Shown here: in pieces, positions 40,987 through 49,671 of the stretch
Layout of the letters: every line of letters begins with the position of its first letter
Numbering within the stretch: position 1 is the first letter of the stretch
NCBI RefSeq assembly: GCF_025717045.1
Contig: NZ_JAOVZN010000007.1
Span: 1 to 64,000, forward strand
From: Flavobacterium sp. SH_e
Lineage (GTDB): Bacteria > Bacteroidota > Bacteroidia > Flavobacteriales > Flavobacteriaceae
Direction of reading: 5' to 3'
DNA: 64,000 nt
Program-made: the position numbers and the translations under genes
Notes under the pieces: model-generated
What the model was told of the DNA's origin: nothing
Seen by the model: the letters and a program-made list of their open reading frames with translations, nothing else
The model's database searches: none

Positions 40987-42432
40987 ATGAAACACACAAA
41001 AGTTAGAGACTTATTAAACAGTACGACGACGTTACAGGAAGTGAATGCAAAAGGTTGGGTGAGAACTTTTAGAAATAATCAGTTCATCGCTTTAAATGAC
41101 GGTTCTACAATTAATAATATTCAATGTGTTGTTGATTTTGAAAATACACCAGAAGAGACTTTAAAAAGAATCACTACTGGAGCGGCAGTTTCTGTAATTG
41201 GAACTTTAGTTGAAAGTAAAGGTGCGGGTCAGAAATATGAAATTCAGGTTTCTAAATTGGAAATTCTTGGAGATTCTGATGCTGAAAAATTCCCAATGCA
41301 GCCTAAAAAACACTCTCTAGAATTTTTACGTGAAAACGCTCACTTGCGTGTACGTACAAATGCTTTTGGTGCCATTATGCGTGTGCGTTCGGTGTTGTCT
41401 TATGCAGTTCACAAATATTTCCAAGATAAAGGTTTTGTTTACGTAAATACGCCAATTATTACTGGAGCTGATGCTGAAGGTGCTGGAGAGATGTTCCAAG
41501 TTACTTCATTGCCTTTGGATAATCTTCCAAAAAATGAAGAAGGAAACATTGATTTCAAAAAAGATTTCTTTGGAAAACATACCAACTTAACAGTTTCTGG
41601 ACAGTTAGAAGGAGAAACTTTCGCAATGGCTTTGGGTCAGATTTATACTTTTGGACCAACGTTTAGAGCAGAAAACTCAAACACTTCTCGTCACTTGGCA
41701 GAATTCTGGATGATCGAGCCTGAGGTTGCTTTCAATGATTTGGATGACAACATGGATTTGGCTGAAGATTTTATTCAGTATGTAATTAAATATGCTTTAG
41801 ACAACTGTAAAGACGATTTGAAATTCTTAGAAGGAAGACTTCTTGAAGAAGAAAAATCAAAACCACAAGCTGAAAGAAGCGAAATGGCTTTGTTAGAGAA
41901 ATTGAACTTCGTTTTAGAAAACAACTTCAAACGTGTTTCTTATACTGAAGCAATTGATATTTTAAGAGATTCAACTCCAAATAAAAAGAAGAAATTTCAA
42001 TATTTAATCAACGAATGGGGAGCTGATTTACAGTCAGAACACGAGCGTTTCTTGGTTGAAAAACACTTTAAATGTCCGGTAATTTTATACGATTACCCAG
42101 CAAACATTAAAGCGTTTTACATGCGTTTGAACGACAACACAGAACCAGGAAGAGAAACAGTTCGTGCAATGGATATCCTTTTCCCAGGAATTGGAGAAAT
42201 CGTTGGTGGTTCTGAAAGAGAAGAGCGTTACGACGTTCTGGTTGAGAAAATGGAAAAACTTGGAATTGATAAAGAAGAATTATACTGGTATTTAGACACT
42301 AGAAGATTTGGTTCTGCAACGCACGCCGGTTTTGGTTTAGGATTTGAGCGTTTAGTATTGTTTGTAACAGGAATGACAAACATTAGAGACGTAATTCCTT
42401 TCCCAAGAACTCCTGGTAGTGCGGAATTTTAA
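40987..42432 (+). CDS. asnS: Asparaginyl-tRNA synthetase
   Basis: This 481-residue class IIb synthetase charges tRNA-Asn. It has an N-terminal OB-fold anticodon domain (about 15-110, WVRTFRNNQFIALNDGS). A catalytic core carries motif 2 near residue 225 (FRAENSNTSRHLAEFW) and motif 3 near 449 (GFGLGFERLVLF). The PRTPGSAEF end is typical of AsnS, as opposed to AspS. It has its own -7 box and appears monocistronic. Confidence 0.97.
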   Translation: MKHTKVRDLLNSTTTLQEVNAKGWVRTFRNNQFIALNDGSTINNIQCVVDFENTPEETLKRITTGAAVSVIGTLVESKGAGQKYEIQVSKLEILGDSDAEKFPMQPKKHSLEFLRENAHLRVRTNAFGAIMRVRSVLSYAVHKYFQDKGFVYVNTPIITGADAEGAGEMFQVTSLPLDNLPKNEEGNIDFKKDFFGKHTNLTVSGQLEGETFAMALGQIYTFGPTFRAENSNTSRHLAEFWMIEPEVAFNDLDDNMDLAEDFIQYVIKYALDNCKDDLKFLEGRLLEEEKSKPQAERSEMALLEKLNFVLENNFKRVSYTEAIDILRDSTPNKKKKFQYLINEWGADLQSEHERFLVEKHFKCPVILYDYPANIKAFYMRLNDNTEPGRETVRAMDILFPGIGEIVGGSEREERYDVLVEKMEKLGIDKEELYWYLDTRRFGSATHAGFGLGFERLVLFVTGMTNIRDVIPFPRTPGSAEF

Positions 42433-42694
42433 TAGAAAGTTATAAGTTATTTGCTATGAGTTAAGCGTAAAACCTTAACTCATATCATTTAAAAGAAATA
42501 AAAAAGTTAAATGTTATTTGTTATAAGTTAGGCGTCAAACCAAACTTTTAGCTTTAATTAATATGGTAGTTATTAGTTTTTTTTATGAATTAAGTGATAC
42601 AACTTGTTCACAAGTAAAAGATTTTATGCAGCAACAACTCATAACCTCTAACACTTAACTCATAACTTAAAACTCAAAACTCTTAACCCAAACT
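42433..42694. repeat. AAGTTATAAGTTATTTG and ACTCATAACTT repeat spacer
   Basis: AGTTATAAGTTATTTGCTAT and AGTTAAATGTTATTTGTTAT units appear twice early in this 262-base gap. AACTCATAACCTCTAACACT and TTAACTCATAACTTAAAACT units appear in the opposite sense just before rpoN. No gene is visible. Confidence 0.6.
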
Positions 42695-44155
42695 ATGCTA
42701 AAGCAATTTTTAAATTTAAAATTATCCCAAAAATTATCTCCACAGCAAATCCAGCTGATGAAGTTAATTCAATTGCCTACGCAAGCTTTTGAACAGCGTT
42801 TATTAGAAGAAATGAACGAAAATCCGGCTCTAGAAGCAGGAAAAGAAGACGATTACGAAGCTGATGAATACGCTAATGAAGATTACGACGATTATGATGA
42901 TGCAGAATCTGACAGAATTGAAGCAGACGACATTAACATTGACGAATATCTAAGCGACGACGATACGCCTGACTACAAAACTCAGGTAAACAATTACAGT
43001 GACGACGAGGAACGTGAAACACCTTTTGCGGCTCCGATAAGTTTTCATCAGGATTTGATCAATCAGCTGAATACTTTCATTTTGAATGATGAAGAGCGCG
43101 AAATCGCTGAATTCCTTGTTGGAAGTATTGATGATATGGGTTATATCCGCAGAAGCATTCCGGATATTGTTGACGATATGGCTTTTACTCAGGGAATTTA
43201 CACTGATGAAGCAATGGTCGAAAAAATGATGACGGTCATTCACGAATTGGAACCTTCGGGTGTTGGTGCGCGTGATTTGCAGGAATGTTTGTTGCTTCAA
43301 TTAAAACATAAAACACCAACTGAATATGTTGATTTAGCAATCGACATTATCGAAAATCAGTTTGATGCTTTTACGAAGAAACATTACGATAAATTATTAC
43401 AGAAATACAGCATTTCAAACGAACAGCTTAAAAAAGCTATTCACGAAATCGAAAGACTAAATCCAAAACCAGGCGGATCTTTTACTGGAAATAATAAAGT
43501 TACTGAAAATGTGGTTCCAGACTTCGCCATCAGAATTGTTGACGGTGAACTAGAACTGACTTTAAACGGACGAAATGCTCCTTCCCTGCACGTTTCTAAA
43601 GATTATCAGGAAATGATGCAGACGTACAAAGAATCTCGTGATAAATCGACTGCACAGAAAGATGCGGTTCAGTTTATCAAACAAAAACTGGATTCGGCAA
43701 AATGGTTTATCGATGCGATTAGACAACGTCAGGAAACGCTTTTTGTAACGATGAATGCGATTATGCATTATCAGGAAGAATATTTCTTAGACGGTGACGA
43801 AACCAAACTAAAACCAATGATCTTAAAAGATATTGCAGATATGGTTGGTTTGGACATTTCGACGATTTCACGTGTTGCAAACAGTAAATATGTTGAAACT
43901 CCTTATGGAACGAAATTAATTAAAGAATTCTTCTCTGAAGCGATGAAAAACGATCAAGGTGAAGATGTTTCAACTCTTGAAATCAAAAAAATTCTTCAAA
44001 ACACAATTGAGGATGAAGACAAGAGAAAACCGCTTCCAGACGATCAATTGGCTGAAATCTTAAAAGAAAAAGGTTATCCAATTGCTAGAAGGACAATTGC
44101 TAAATACCGTGAACAACTTGATATTCCGGTAGCGAGAATGAGAAAGAAGATTTAA
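42695..44155 (+). CDS. rpoN: RNA polymerase sigma-54 factor
   Basis: This 486-residue sigma-54 starts with region I (residues 1-45, LKLSQKLSPQQIQLMKLIQL). A long acidic region II (about 50-110) is unusually rich in Asp, Glu and Tyr. The core-binding and DNA-binding parts end in the RpoN box (ARRTIAKYREQ). It needs an AAA+ activator, and none is in the window. Its promoters would have the -24/-12 GG/GC pattern, which I did not find convincingly nearby. Confidence 0.96.
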   Translation: MLKQFLNLKLSQKLSPQQIQLMKLIQLPTQAFEQRLLEEMNENPALEAGKEDDYEADEYANEDYDDYDDAESDRIEADDINIDEYLSDDDTPDYKTQVNNYSDDEERETPFAAPISFHQDLINQLNTFILNDEEREIAEFLVGSIDDMGYIRRSIPDIVDDMAFTQGIYTDEAMVEKMMTVIHELEPSGVGARDLQECLLLQLKHKTPTEYVDLAIDIIENQFDAFTKKHYDKLLQKYSISNEQLKKAIHEIERLNPKPGGSFTGNNKVTENVVPDFAIRIVDGELELTLNGRNAPSLHVSKDYQEMMQTYKESRDKSTAQKDAVQFIKQKLDSAKWFIDAIRQRQETLFVTMNAIMHYQEEYFLDGDETKLKPMILKDIADMVGLDISTISRVANSKYVETPYGTKLIKEFFSEAMKNDQGEDVSTLEIKKILQNTIEDEDKRKPLPDDQLAEILKEKGYPIARRTIAKYREQLDIPVARMRKKI

Positions 44156-44169
44156 TTTTCACAAATAAA

Positions 44170-44206
44170 AAACCCGACAAATTTAAAATCTGTCGGGTTT
44201 ATTTTT
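44170..44206. terminator. Bidirectional palindrome/terminator after rpoN
   Basis: AAACCCGACA (44170-44179) pairs with TGTCGGGTTT (44191-44200), with partial inner pairing. It is a relative of the palindrome at 11199-11229 and lies between convergent genes. Confidence 0.8.
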
Positions 44207-44216
44207 GCTTTTAATT

Positions 44217-44636
44217 TTATTTATATTGATCTGGCAAAATCTTCACATCAAATAAAAATATTTTCTTTTTATCACTGTAATGATAGATCAACGTATAATC
44301 ATTGTCTCTAAAAACTTGAAGTCCAGGATTTGCTTTTGCAGTACTGATTAGACTTTTTCCAATTTCATCTTTAATCACGTTTACCTCAGCAGTTTCTTTT
44401 ACGACATTCAATAAAGTCAAATTGTATTGAACTTCTCTTTCTTCACCCAAAGTCACACTATCTAATCGAATACCTTCCTGAATGTTTAACGGACAGTTTT
44501 TATTGTACTTTTCAACTAATTCTGTGATTTCTGTTTTTACTTCAGTAGCATTTTCAGAAAGATAAAACTGAAAAAAAATAGCTAAAGCCACTGCAATTCC
44601 AATTACAACTAATAATAAAATATTTTGTTTTCTCAT
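44217..44636 (-). CDS. Membrane-anchored protein of unknown function
   Basis: This 139-residue protein has one N-terminal membrane helix (about 5-25) and a soluble domain. The domain includes YNKNCPLNIQEGIRLDSVTL near 44-63 and alternating strands ending in IYHYSDKKKIFLFDVKI. The domain likely faces the periplasm. I do not recognise the family. It lies 43 bases after the tdk gene and may be co-transcribed with it. Confidence 0.65.
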   Translation of the reverse strand: MRKQNILLLVVIGIAVALAIFFQFYLSENATEVKTEITELVEKYNKNCPLNIQEGIRLDSVTLGEEREVQYNLTLLNVVKETAEVNVIKDEIGKSLISTAKANPGLQVFRDNDYTLIYHYSDKKKIFLFDVKILPDQYK

Positions 44637-44679
44637 ACTTTGTATTATTTATTAAGGCTTATAAGTGGAATTTAAAAAT

Positions 44680-45270
44680 CTATTTTTCCTGATTTTTTTT
44701 CATTGCATTAAAATATGCCGCACGGCTTAACGGCTCATATTCTTCGGTTTCGCCAAGCATAACTAATTTGTCATTTGCAGTTTTTCTAAAACTATAATTG
44801 GCTAAATTTCCAGTTCGCGTACAAACAGCATGAACTTTAGTTACATATTCGGCAGTTGCCATAAGTCCTGGCATTGGTCCAAACGGATTTCCTTTAAAAT
44901 CCATATCCAATCCAGCCACAATTACGCGAATTCCTTGATTTGCTAAATCGTTGCAAACCGTGATAATTTCATCATCAAAAAACTGCGCTTCGTCAATACC
45001 AATCACATCACAGCCTTGTGCCAAAATCAAGATATTAGCCGCCGCAGGAACTGGCGTAGAACGAATTTCGTTGGCATCATGAGACACTATCATTTCGTCA
45101 TGATAACGAGTATCAATAGCTGGTTTAAAAATTTCGACTTTTTGTTTGGCAAATTGGGCGCGCTTTAATCTTCGGATCAGCTCTTCGGTTTTACCCGAAA
45201 ACATTGATCCACAAATAACTTCAATCCAACCAAATTGTTCTTTGTGATTTACTGTATTTTCGAGAAACAT
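44680..45270 (-). CDS. tdk: Thymidine kinase
   Basis: This 196-residue type II thymidine kinase phosphorylates thymidine for salvage. The P-loop is CGSMFSGKTEEL near residues 20-31, and the catalytic-Glu segment is GIDEAQFF. The lasso segment reads HAVCTRTGNLANYSFR, where the usual CxxC zinc pair is reduced to one Cys. The ATG at 45270 (MFLENTVNHKEQFGW) is chosen because the longer ORF begins with a TTG lying in a -7 box at 45361-45368. Confidence 0.93.
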   Translation of the reverse strand: MFLENTVNHKEQFGWIEVICGSMFSGKTEELIRRLKRAQFAKQKVEIFKPAIDTRYHDEMIVSHDANEIRSTPVPAAANILILAQGCDVIGIDEAQFFDDEIITVCNDLANQGIRVIVAGLDMDFKGNPFGPMPGLMATAEYVTKVHAVCTRTGNLANYSFRKTANDKLVMLGETEEYEPLSRAAYFNAMKKNQEK

Positions 45271-45360
45271 TTTGTATTTTTCTGCCTTTAAAAATGAATA
45301 GTTTTTATTACTTTGTACTGGTAATAAATCGACGTAAAAATGTGTTGTTTTACATTTTTT

Positions 45361-45368
45361 CAAAAGTA
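45361..45368 (-). promoter_or_regulatory. -7 box TACTTTTG of tdk
   Basis: The minus strand reads TACTTTTG, matching TAnnTTTG, and implies a leader of about 85 bases before the tdk ATG. Confidence 0.5.
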
Positions 45369-45506
45369 GAAAATTTTTATCAAATCAAATATTAGCGAAA
45401 GCTTATTAACAGAAATAAAAAATTATCTTTTGAATTTCCTTGAGAATAGAGACATTCAGACATCAAATACACTAAAATACCTTATTCACTATAATTTTCA
45501 ACAGTT

Positions 45507-46550
45507 ATGAAAAAAAAATTGGAAGCTGATTTAATCAGCATTGCACATCGAATTTTGAAACTTAAAAACAAATCCGATATCAATCAATTGTACCTTGAAA
45601 CTCAGAAATTATATGAGAAATTAGCCGTATTAAAATTTGTTGACGAAAATTTCGACACCTTAAAACCAACAATCGGACAAACTGAAATTAATGCTGAATT
45701 GGAAACTATTTTCGATAAAGAAGAAAGTGCAATTCCAGCTTTAATCGAAAATGAAGCTCCAACAGTAGAAAAAGTAATTGCACTTGAAGAATCTTACGAA
45801 CCTGAAATTTCAGAAGAAAAACCAGCAGAAGTTGTTGAAACTGCTGAACCAATTGCTGAAGAAGTTGAAGAAACTATTGAACCTATTGTTGCAGAAATTG
45901 AGGAACCAATTATTGAAGAAACAATTGAACCAATCGTTGCTGAAAAAGTAATTGAACCAGAAATTGAAAAGGTAGAAGAAATTAAAAGTGATGAACTTTC
46001 ATTTACAACTGTAAACGATTTAAAACCAATTCCTGATTTTAAACCTGCTTTTGAATTAGAAGTTGAAGAAATCAAAGATGAAGTTAAAGAAGAACCAAAA
46101 ACTCCAATTTCTTCAATTCCGACAATACAATTTGAAGATTTCGGTGTCAATTATGCCGATGCCCAATTTGTAAAAGTAGATAGTTTTGAAGCCGTTCCTC
46201 CTGTAAAAACTCCTTCGATTAATGATTTTAAAGAAGAAAAAAAGGAAGAGAAAAAAATCGAAACAGCAATTCTTGAAACTCCTGCACAACCAAAAGCAGT
46301 AAGTTTAAATGAAAAACTGTCAAGAGGATTTCATATTGATTTAAATGACAGAATTGCTTTTACCAAAAACCTTTTCGGAAACAGCACAGAAGATTACAGC
46401 CGTGTTTTAAACCAATTAATGACTTTTGATTCTTATAGCGAAGCTAAAGATTTTATCGAAAACATGGTAAAACCAGATTATAATAACTGGGATGGAAAAG
46501 AAGATTATACCGAGCGTTTTATGGGGATTATTGAGAAAAAATTCGCTTAA
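45507..46550 (+). CDS. Acidic-repeat protein with conserved C-terminal domain
   Basis: This 347-residue cytoplasmic protein has a helical N-terminus (1-60, MKKKLEADLISIAHRILKLK). A long Glu/Pro/Ile/Val-rich acidic stretch (about 85-165) repeats EPIVAE/EEPIIEE-like units. A compact C-terminal domain (about 275-347) reads GFHIDLNDRIAFTKNLFG, then FIENMVKPDYNNWDGKEDY. It has no signal peptide. I have seen this layout in flavobacteria but know no function; a scaffold or partner-binding role is possible. It precedes rsmI by 42 bases. Confidence 0.7.
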   Translation: MKKKLEADLISIAHRILKLKNKSDINQLYLETQKLYEKLAVLKFVDENFDTLKPTIGQTEINAELETIFDKEESAIPALIENEAPTVEKVIALEESYEPEISEEKPAEVVETAEPIAEEVEETIEPIVAEIEEPIIEETIEPIVAEKVIEPEIEKVEEIKSDELSFTTVNDLKPIPDFKPAFELEVEEIKDEVKEEPKTPISSIPTIQFEDFGVNYADAQFVKVDSFEAVPPVKTPSINDFKEEKKEEKKIETAILETPAQPKAVSLNEKLSRGFHIDLNDRIAFTKNLFGNSTEDYSRVLNQLMTFDSYSEAKDFIENMVKPDYNNWDGKEDYTERFMGIIEKKFA

Positions 46551-46592
46551 CGGTTTCATATTTCACATCCTAAATTTTACGAATAAACAACT

Positions 46593-47312
46593 ATGTCCAA
46601 ATTATATATCGTTCCAACGCCAATTGGCAATCTTGAAGACATGACTTTTAGAGCCATTCGGGTTTTAAAAGAAGTCGATTTGATTTTGGCGGAAGACACC
46701 CGCACAAGCGGAAAACTCTTAAAGCATTTTGAAATTGGTACGCATATGCACAGCCATCATATGCACAACGAACATAAAACAACTGAAAATTTAATTGCTC
46801 GTTTGAAAGCTGGCGAAACCATTGCTTTGATTTCAGATGCTGGAACTCCAGCTATTTCAGATCCTGGATTTTTATTGACTCGCGCTTGTGTTGAAAATAA
46901 AATCGAGGTGGAATGTCTTCCAGGAGCAACAGCTTTTGTTCCTGCTTTAGTAAACAGCGGACTCCCAAACGATAAATTTGTTTTTGAAGGTTTCCTTCCT
47001 GATAAAAAAGGACGCCAGACTCGTTTTTTGGCTTTAGCCGAAGAAACTAGAACGATGATTTTATACGTTTCTCCGCATAAACTCGTTAAAACTTTAGCCG
47101 AATTTGTACAATATTTTGGAGAAGACCGACAAGTCTGCGTTTCGAGAGAATTATCAAAATTGCACGAAGAAAATGTACGCGGAACTGCAAAAGAAGTTTT
47201 AGCACATTTTGAAAAAACAGCTCCACGCGGCGAAATAGTCGTTGTAGTTGCAGGAAAAACAATAGAAAAAGAAGCCAAGAAAAGTAAATATTCTAAAGAC
47301 GAAGAGGAATAA
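46593..47312 (+). CDS. rsmI: 16S rRNA (cytidine-1402-2'-O)-methyltransferase
   Basis: This 239-residue tetrapyrrole-methylase-fold enzyme modifies C1402 of 16S rRNA using SAM. Signatures are the IVPTPIGNLEDMTFRA start, AEDTRTSGKLLKH near 35-47, SDAGTPAISDPG near 80-91, and GATAFVPALVNSGL near 112-125. The C-terminal basic tail (KEAKKSKYSKDEEE) is short. It may be co-transcribed with the preceding acidic-repeat gene. Confidence 0.96.
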   Translation: MSKLYIVPTPIGNLEDMTFRAIRVLKEVDLILAEDTRTSGKLLKHFEIGTHMHSHHMHNEHKTTENLIARLKAGETIALISDAGTPAISDPGFLLTRACVENKIEVECLPGATAFVPALVNSGLPNDKFVFEGFLPDKKGRQTRFLALAEETRTMILYVSPHKLVKTLAEFVQYFGEDRQVCVSRELSKLHEENVRGTAKEVLAHFEKTAPRGEIVVVVAGKTIEKEAKKSKYSKDEEE

Positions 47313-47323
47313 ATAATTATACA

Positions 47324-47389
47324 GCCACAGATTAAAAAGATTCTCACAGATTATTTTAAAAAATCTTTTTTAATCCTTTTAATCTGTGG
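47324..47389. repeat. GCCACAGATTAAAA inverted repeat
   Basis: GCCACAGATTAAAA (47324-47337) matches the reverse of TTTTAATCTGTGGC (47376-47389). CACAGATTATTTTAAAAAAT and AATCCTTTT units lie between. A relic of the same type (ACAGATTAAAAATCCTTTTT) is at about 47843. Confidence 0.7.
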
Positions 47390-47409
47390 CAAAAAAATAA
47401 ATCAAAATC

Positions 47410-47754
47410 ATGAGCATACAAGCCTTTTTAGAAAAAGTAAAACAAACTCCAACTCAAATCACATTTCCTGAAACTATTGCCGTAATTGAAGAAAATTACA
47501 ATTTTACTCCAACAGCTTTTCAAAACGGAACACAGCATAATGCAGCTGGTGAAAATTCAGGTTCTTGCAAATTATTTTCTTTCGCAAAATTGCAAAACTT
47601 AAGCAAAGAAGAAACTTTAGCTTGTTTTGGAGCATTTTACTTTGAAGAAGTTTTAGGCGATCCAAACGGAACGAATCACCAAAACATTAGAAATTTCATC
47701 AACTTAGGTTGGGACGGAATTCAGTTTGAAGGAAATGCTTTAGAAGCAAAATAA
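47410..47754 (+). CDS. HopJ type III effector-family protein
   Basis: This 114-residue protein matches the HopJ family: FPETIAVIEENYNFTPTAFQ near 19-38, then NAAGENSGSCKLFSFAK near 45-61, and YFEEVLGDPNGTNHQNIRNF near 77-96. The name comes from a Pseudomonas effector. No type III secretion gene is present and flavobacteria lack the system, so it is presumably a conserved cytoplasmic protein with another role. Confidence 0.85.
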   Translation: MSIQAFLEKVKQTPTQITFPETIAVIEENYNFTPTAFQNGTQHNAAGENSGSCKLFSFAKLQNLSKEETLACFGAFYFEEVLGDPNGTNHQNIRNFINLGWDGIQFEGNALEAK

Positions 47755-47766
47755 TATTTTAGGCTT

Positions 47767-47888
47767 TAGAATGTAGATTTTAGATTTCTGAAATCTACAT
47801 TCTAAAAAACTTTGTCAAAGTTAAAAAGTGAATATCTCTACTACAGATTAAAAATCCTTTTTAAATCCTTTATTCCGATAGCTATCGG
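47767..47888. repeat. Hairpin repeats upstream of recJ
   Basis: TAGAATGTAGATTT (47767-47780) pairs with AAATCTACATTCTA (47791-47804). Further on, CCGATAGCTATCGG (47875-47888) is a perfect palindrome. Two AAATCTA-type heptamers then run into the recJ start. Confidence 0.75.
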
Positions 47889-47967
47889 GAGTGGCAAAAA
47901 AAATTACCAATCCGATTAAACGATTTCACAGATCTGAAGTCTAAAATCTAAAATTTAAAATCAACCC

Positions 47968-49671
47968 ATGCGTTGGACCTTAAAACCAAAACCTTCTGAA
48001 GAAAAAATTAAACATTTAGCGCAAGCTTTAAATGTAGAAGATTTTGTAGCATCACTGCTAATTCAGCGTGGAATTGAGACTTTTGATGAAGCGAAGAATT
48101 TCTTTCGTCCGTCATTAGAACATCTTCATGATCCGTATTTGATGAAAGATATGGATAAAGCTGTTGCAAGAATTGAACAAGCAATAGAAAATGGAGAAAA
48201 CATCTTAGTTTTTGGCGATTACGATGTCGACGGAACAACAGCAGTTTCTTTGGTTTCTTCGTATTTAAAATCGCATTATCCAAATATTGCAACTTACATT
48301 CCAGATCGTTATGAAGAAGGTTATGGAGTTTCCTATAAAGGAATTGATTATGCCGACGACAACGGAATTTCTCTAATTATAGCTCTCGACTGCGGAATCA
48401 AATCGATTGATCATATCGCTTACGCGAAAGCAAAAAACATCGATTTTATTGTTTGCGATCACCACCGTCCTGGAGAAATTCTTCCAGATGCCATTGCTGT
48501 TTTAGATCCAAAAAGAGAAGATTGCTCTTATCCTTATGATGAATTGTGCGGTTGTGGAGTTGGTTTTAAACTGATTCAGGCTTTGGGCCAAAATCGAAAT
48601 GAAACTATTGAAGATTTAGTTCCATACCTTGATTTGGTTGCTACTGCAATTGCCGCCGATATTGTTCCAATTACGGGAGAAAATCGTGTTTTAGCTTATT
48701 TCGGACTGAAAGTCATTAACAGTGAACCAAGACCCGGAATCAAAGCTTTAACCCATCAAGTAAAAAAGAAAGTTCTCGATATTACTGATGTCGTTTTTAT
48801 AATTTCACCAAGAATTAATGCGGCAGGAAGAATCAAACATGGAAATCATGCCGTTGAACTTTTAACTGAATTCAACTTTGAACAAGCACAGCAATTTGCT
48901 TCAGAAATTGAACAATATAATGCCGACAGAAAAGATTTAGATAAAAAAATTACGAAAGAAGCTTTTCAGCAAATTATAGAAAATAATGAAGAAGAGCGTT
49001 TTTCGACTGTCGTTTTTCAGGAAGACTGGCACAAAGGTGTTATCGGAATTGTGGCTTCGAGATTAATTGAAACTTATTATCGTCCGACTTTGGTTTTTAC
49101 TAAAAGTGGTGACAAATATGCCGCTTCTGCCCGATCTGTAAAAGGTTTTGATGTTTATAATGCATTAGACGCCTGCGCCGAACATTTGGAACAATTTGGA
49201 GGCCACATGTACGCTGCAGGAATGACTTTAAAAGCAGAAAACTATCAAAATTTTAAAGAGGCTTTTGAAAAACAAGTTGCGGAAACCATTTTACCAGAAA
49301 TGCGAACTCCAGAAATCGAAATCGATGCTGAAATCAATTTCTCTGATATAACGCCAAAACTCATTCGGATTTTAAAACAATTCGAACCTTTTGGCCCGCA
49401 AAATATGACACCCGTTTTTATGACTTCTGATGCAATAGATACTGGTTATGCCAAAACTTTAGGCGCTGAAGAAGAACATTTAAGGCTTTTTGCCAAACAA
49501 CATAATTCTGACGGAATTGCCGCAATTGGCTTTGGACTCGGAAAAAAATTAAATATTGTACAAAATCAAAATCCGTTTCAATTGGCGTATTGCATTGCAG
49601 AAAACGAATGGAACGGAACTGTTTCAACACAGCTTATGCTGAAAGACATTAGAACAAATGGAAGAAATTAA
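47968..49671 (+). CDS. recJ: Single-stranded-DNA-specific exonuclease RecJ
   Basis: This 567-residue 5'-3' exonuclease acts in recombination and mismatch repair. The DHH phosphoesterase motifs are FGDYDVDGTTA (Asp84/86/88) and CDHHRPGE (164-166). A third His-containing site and the DHHA1 segment SARSVKGFDVYNALD with GGHMYAAGMTLK follow. The C-terminal OB-like region is present. It overlaps the following MFS gene by 14 bases. Confidence 0.97.
   Translation: MRWTLKPKPSEEKIKHLAQALNVEDFVASLLIQRGIETFDEAKNFFRPSLEHLHDPYLMKDMDKAVARIEQAIENGENILVFGDYDVDGTTAVSLVSSYLKSHYPNIATYIPDRYEEGYGVSYKGIDYADDNGISLIIALDCGIKSIDHIAYAKAKNIDFIVCDHHRPGEILPDAIAVLDPKREDCSYPYDELCGCGVGFKLIQALGQNRNETIEDLVPYLDLVATAIAADIVPITGENRVLAYFGLKVINSEPRPGIKALTHQVKKKVLDITDVVFIISPRINAAGRIKHGNHAVELLTEFNFEQAQQFASEIEQYNADRKDLDKKITKEAFQQIIENNEEERFSTVVFQEDWHKGVIGIVASRLIETYYRPTLVFTKSGDKYAASARSVKGFDVYNALDACAEHLEQFGGHMYAAGMTLKAENYQNFKEAFEKQVAETILPEMRTPEIEIDAEINFSDITPKLIRILKQFEPFGPQNMTPVFMTSDAIDTGYAKTLGAEEEHLRLFAKQHNSDGIAAIGFGLGKKLNIVQNQNPFQLAYCIAENEWNGTVSTQLMLKDIRTNGRN

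Noticed and set aside
47410..47754. Evidence for type III secretion
   Set aside because: Only the family name suggests it; no secretion apparatus genes occur in the window.
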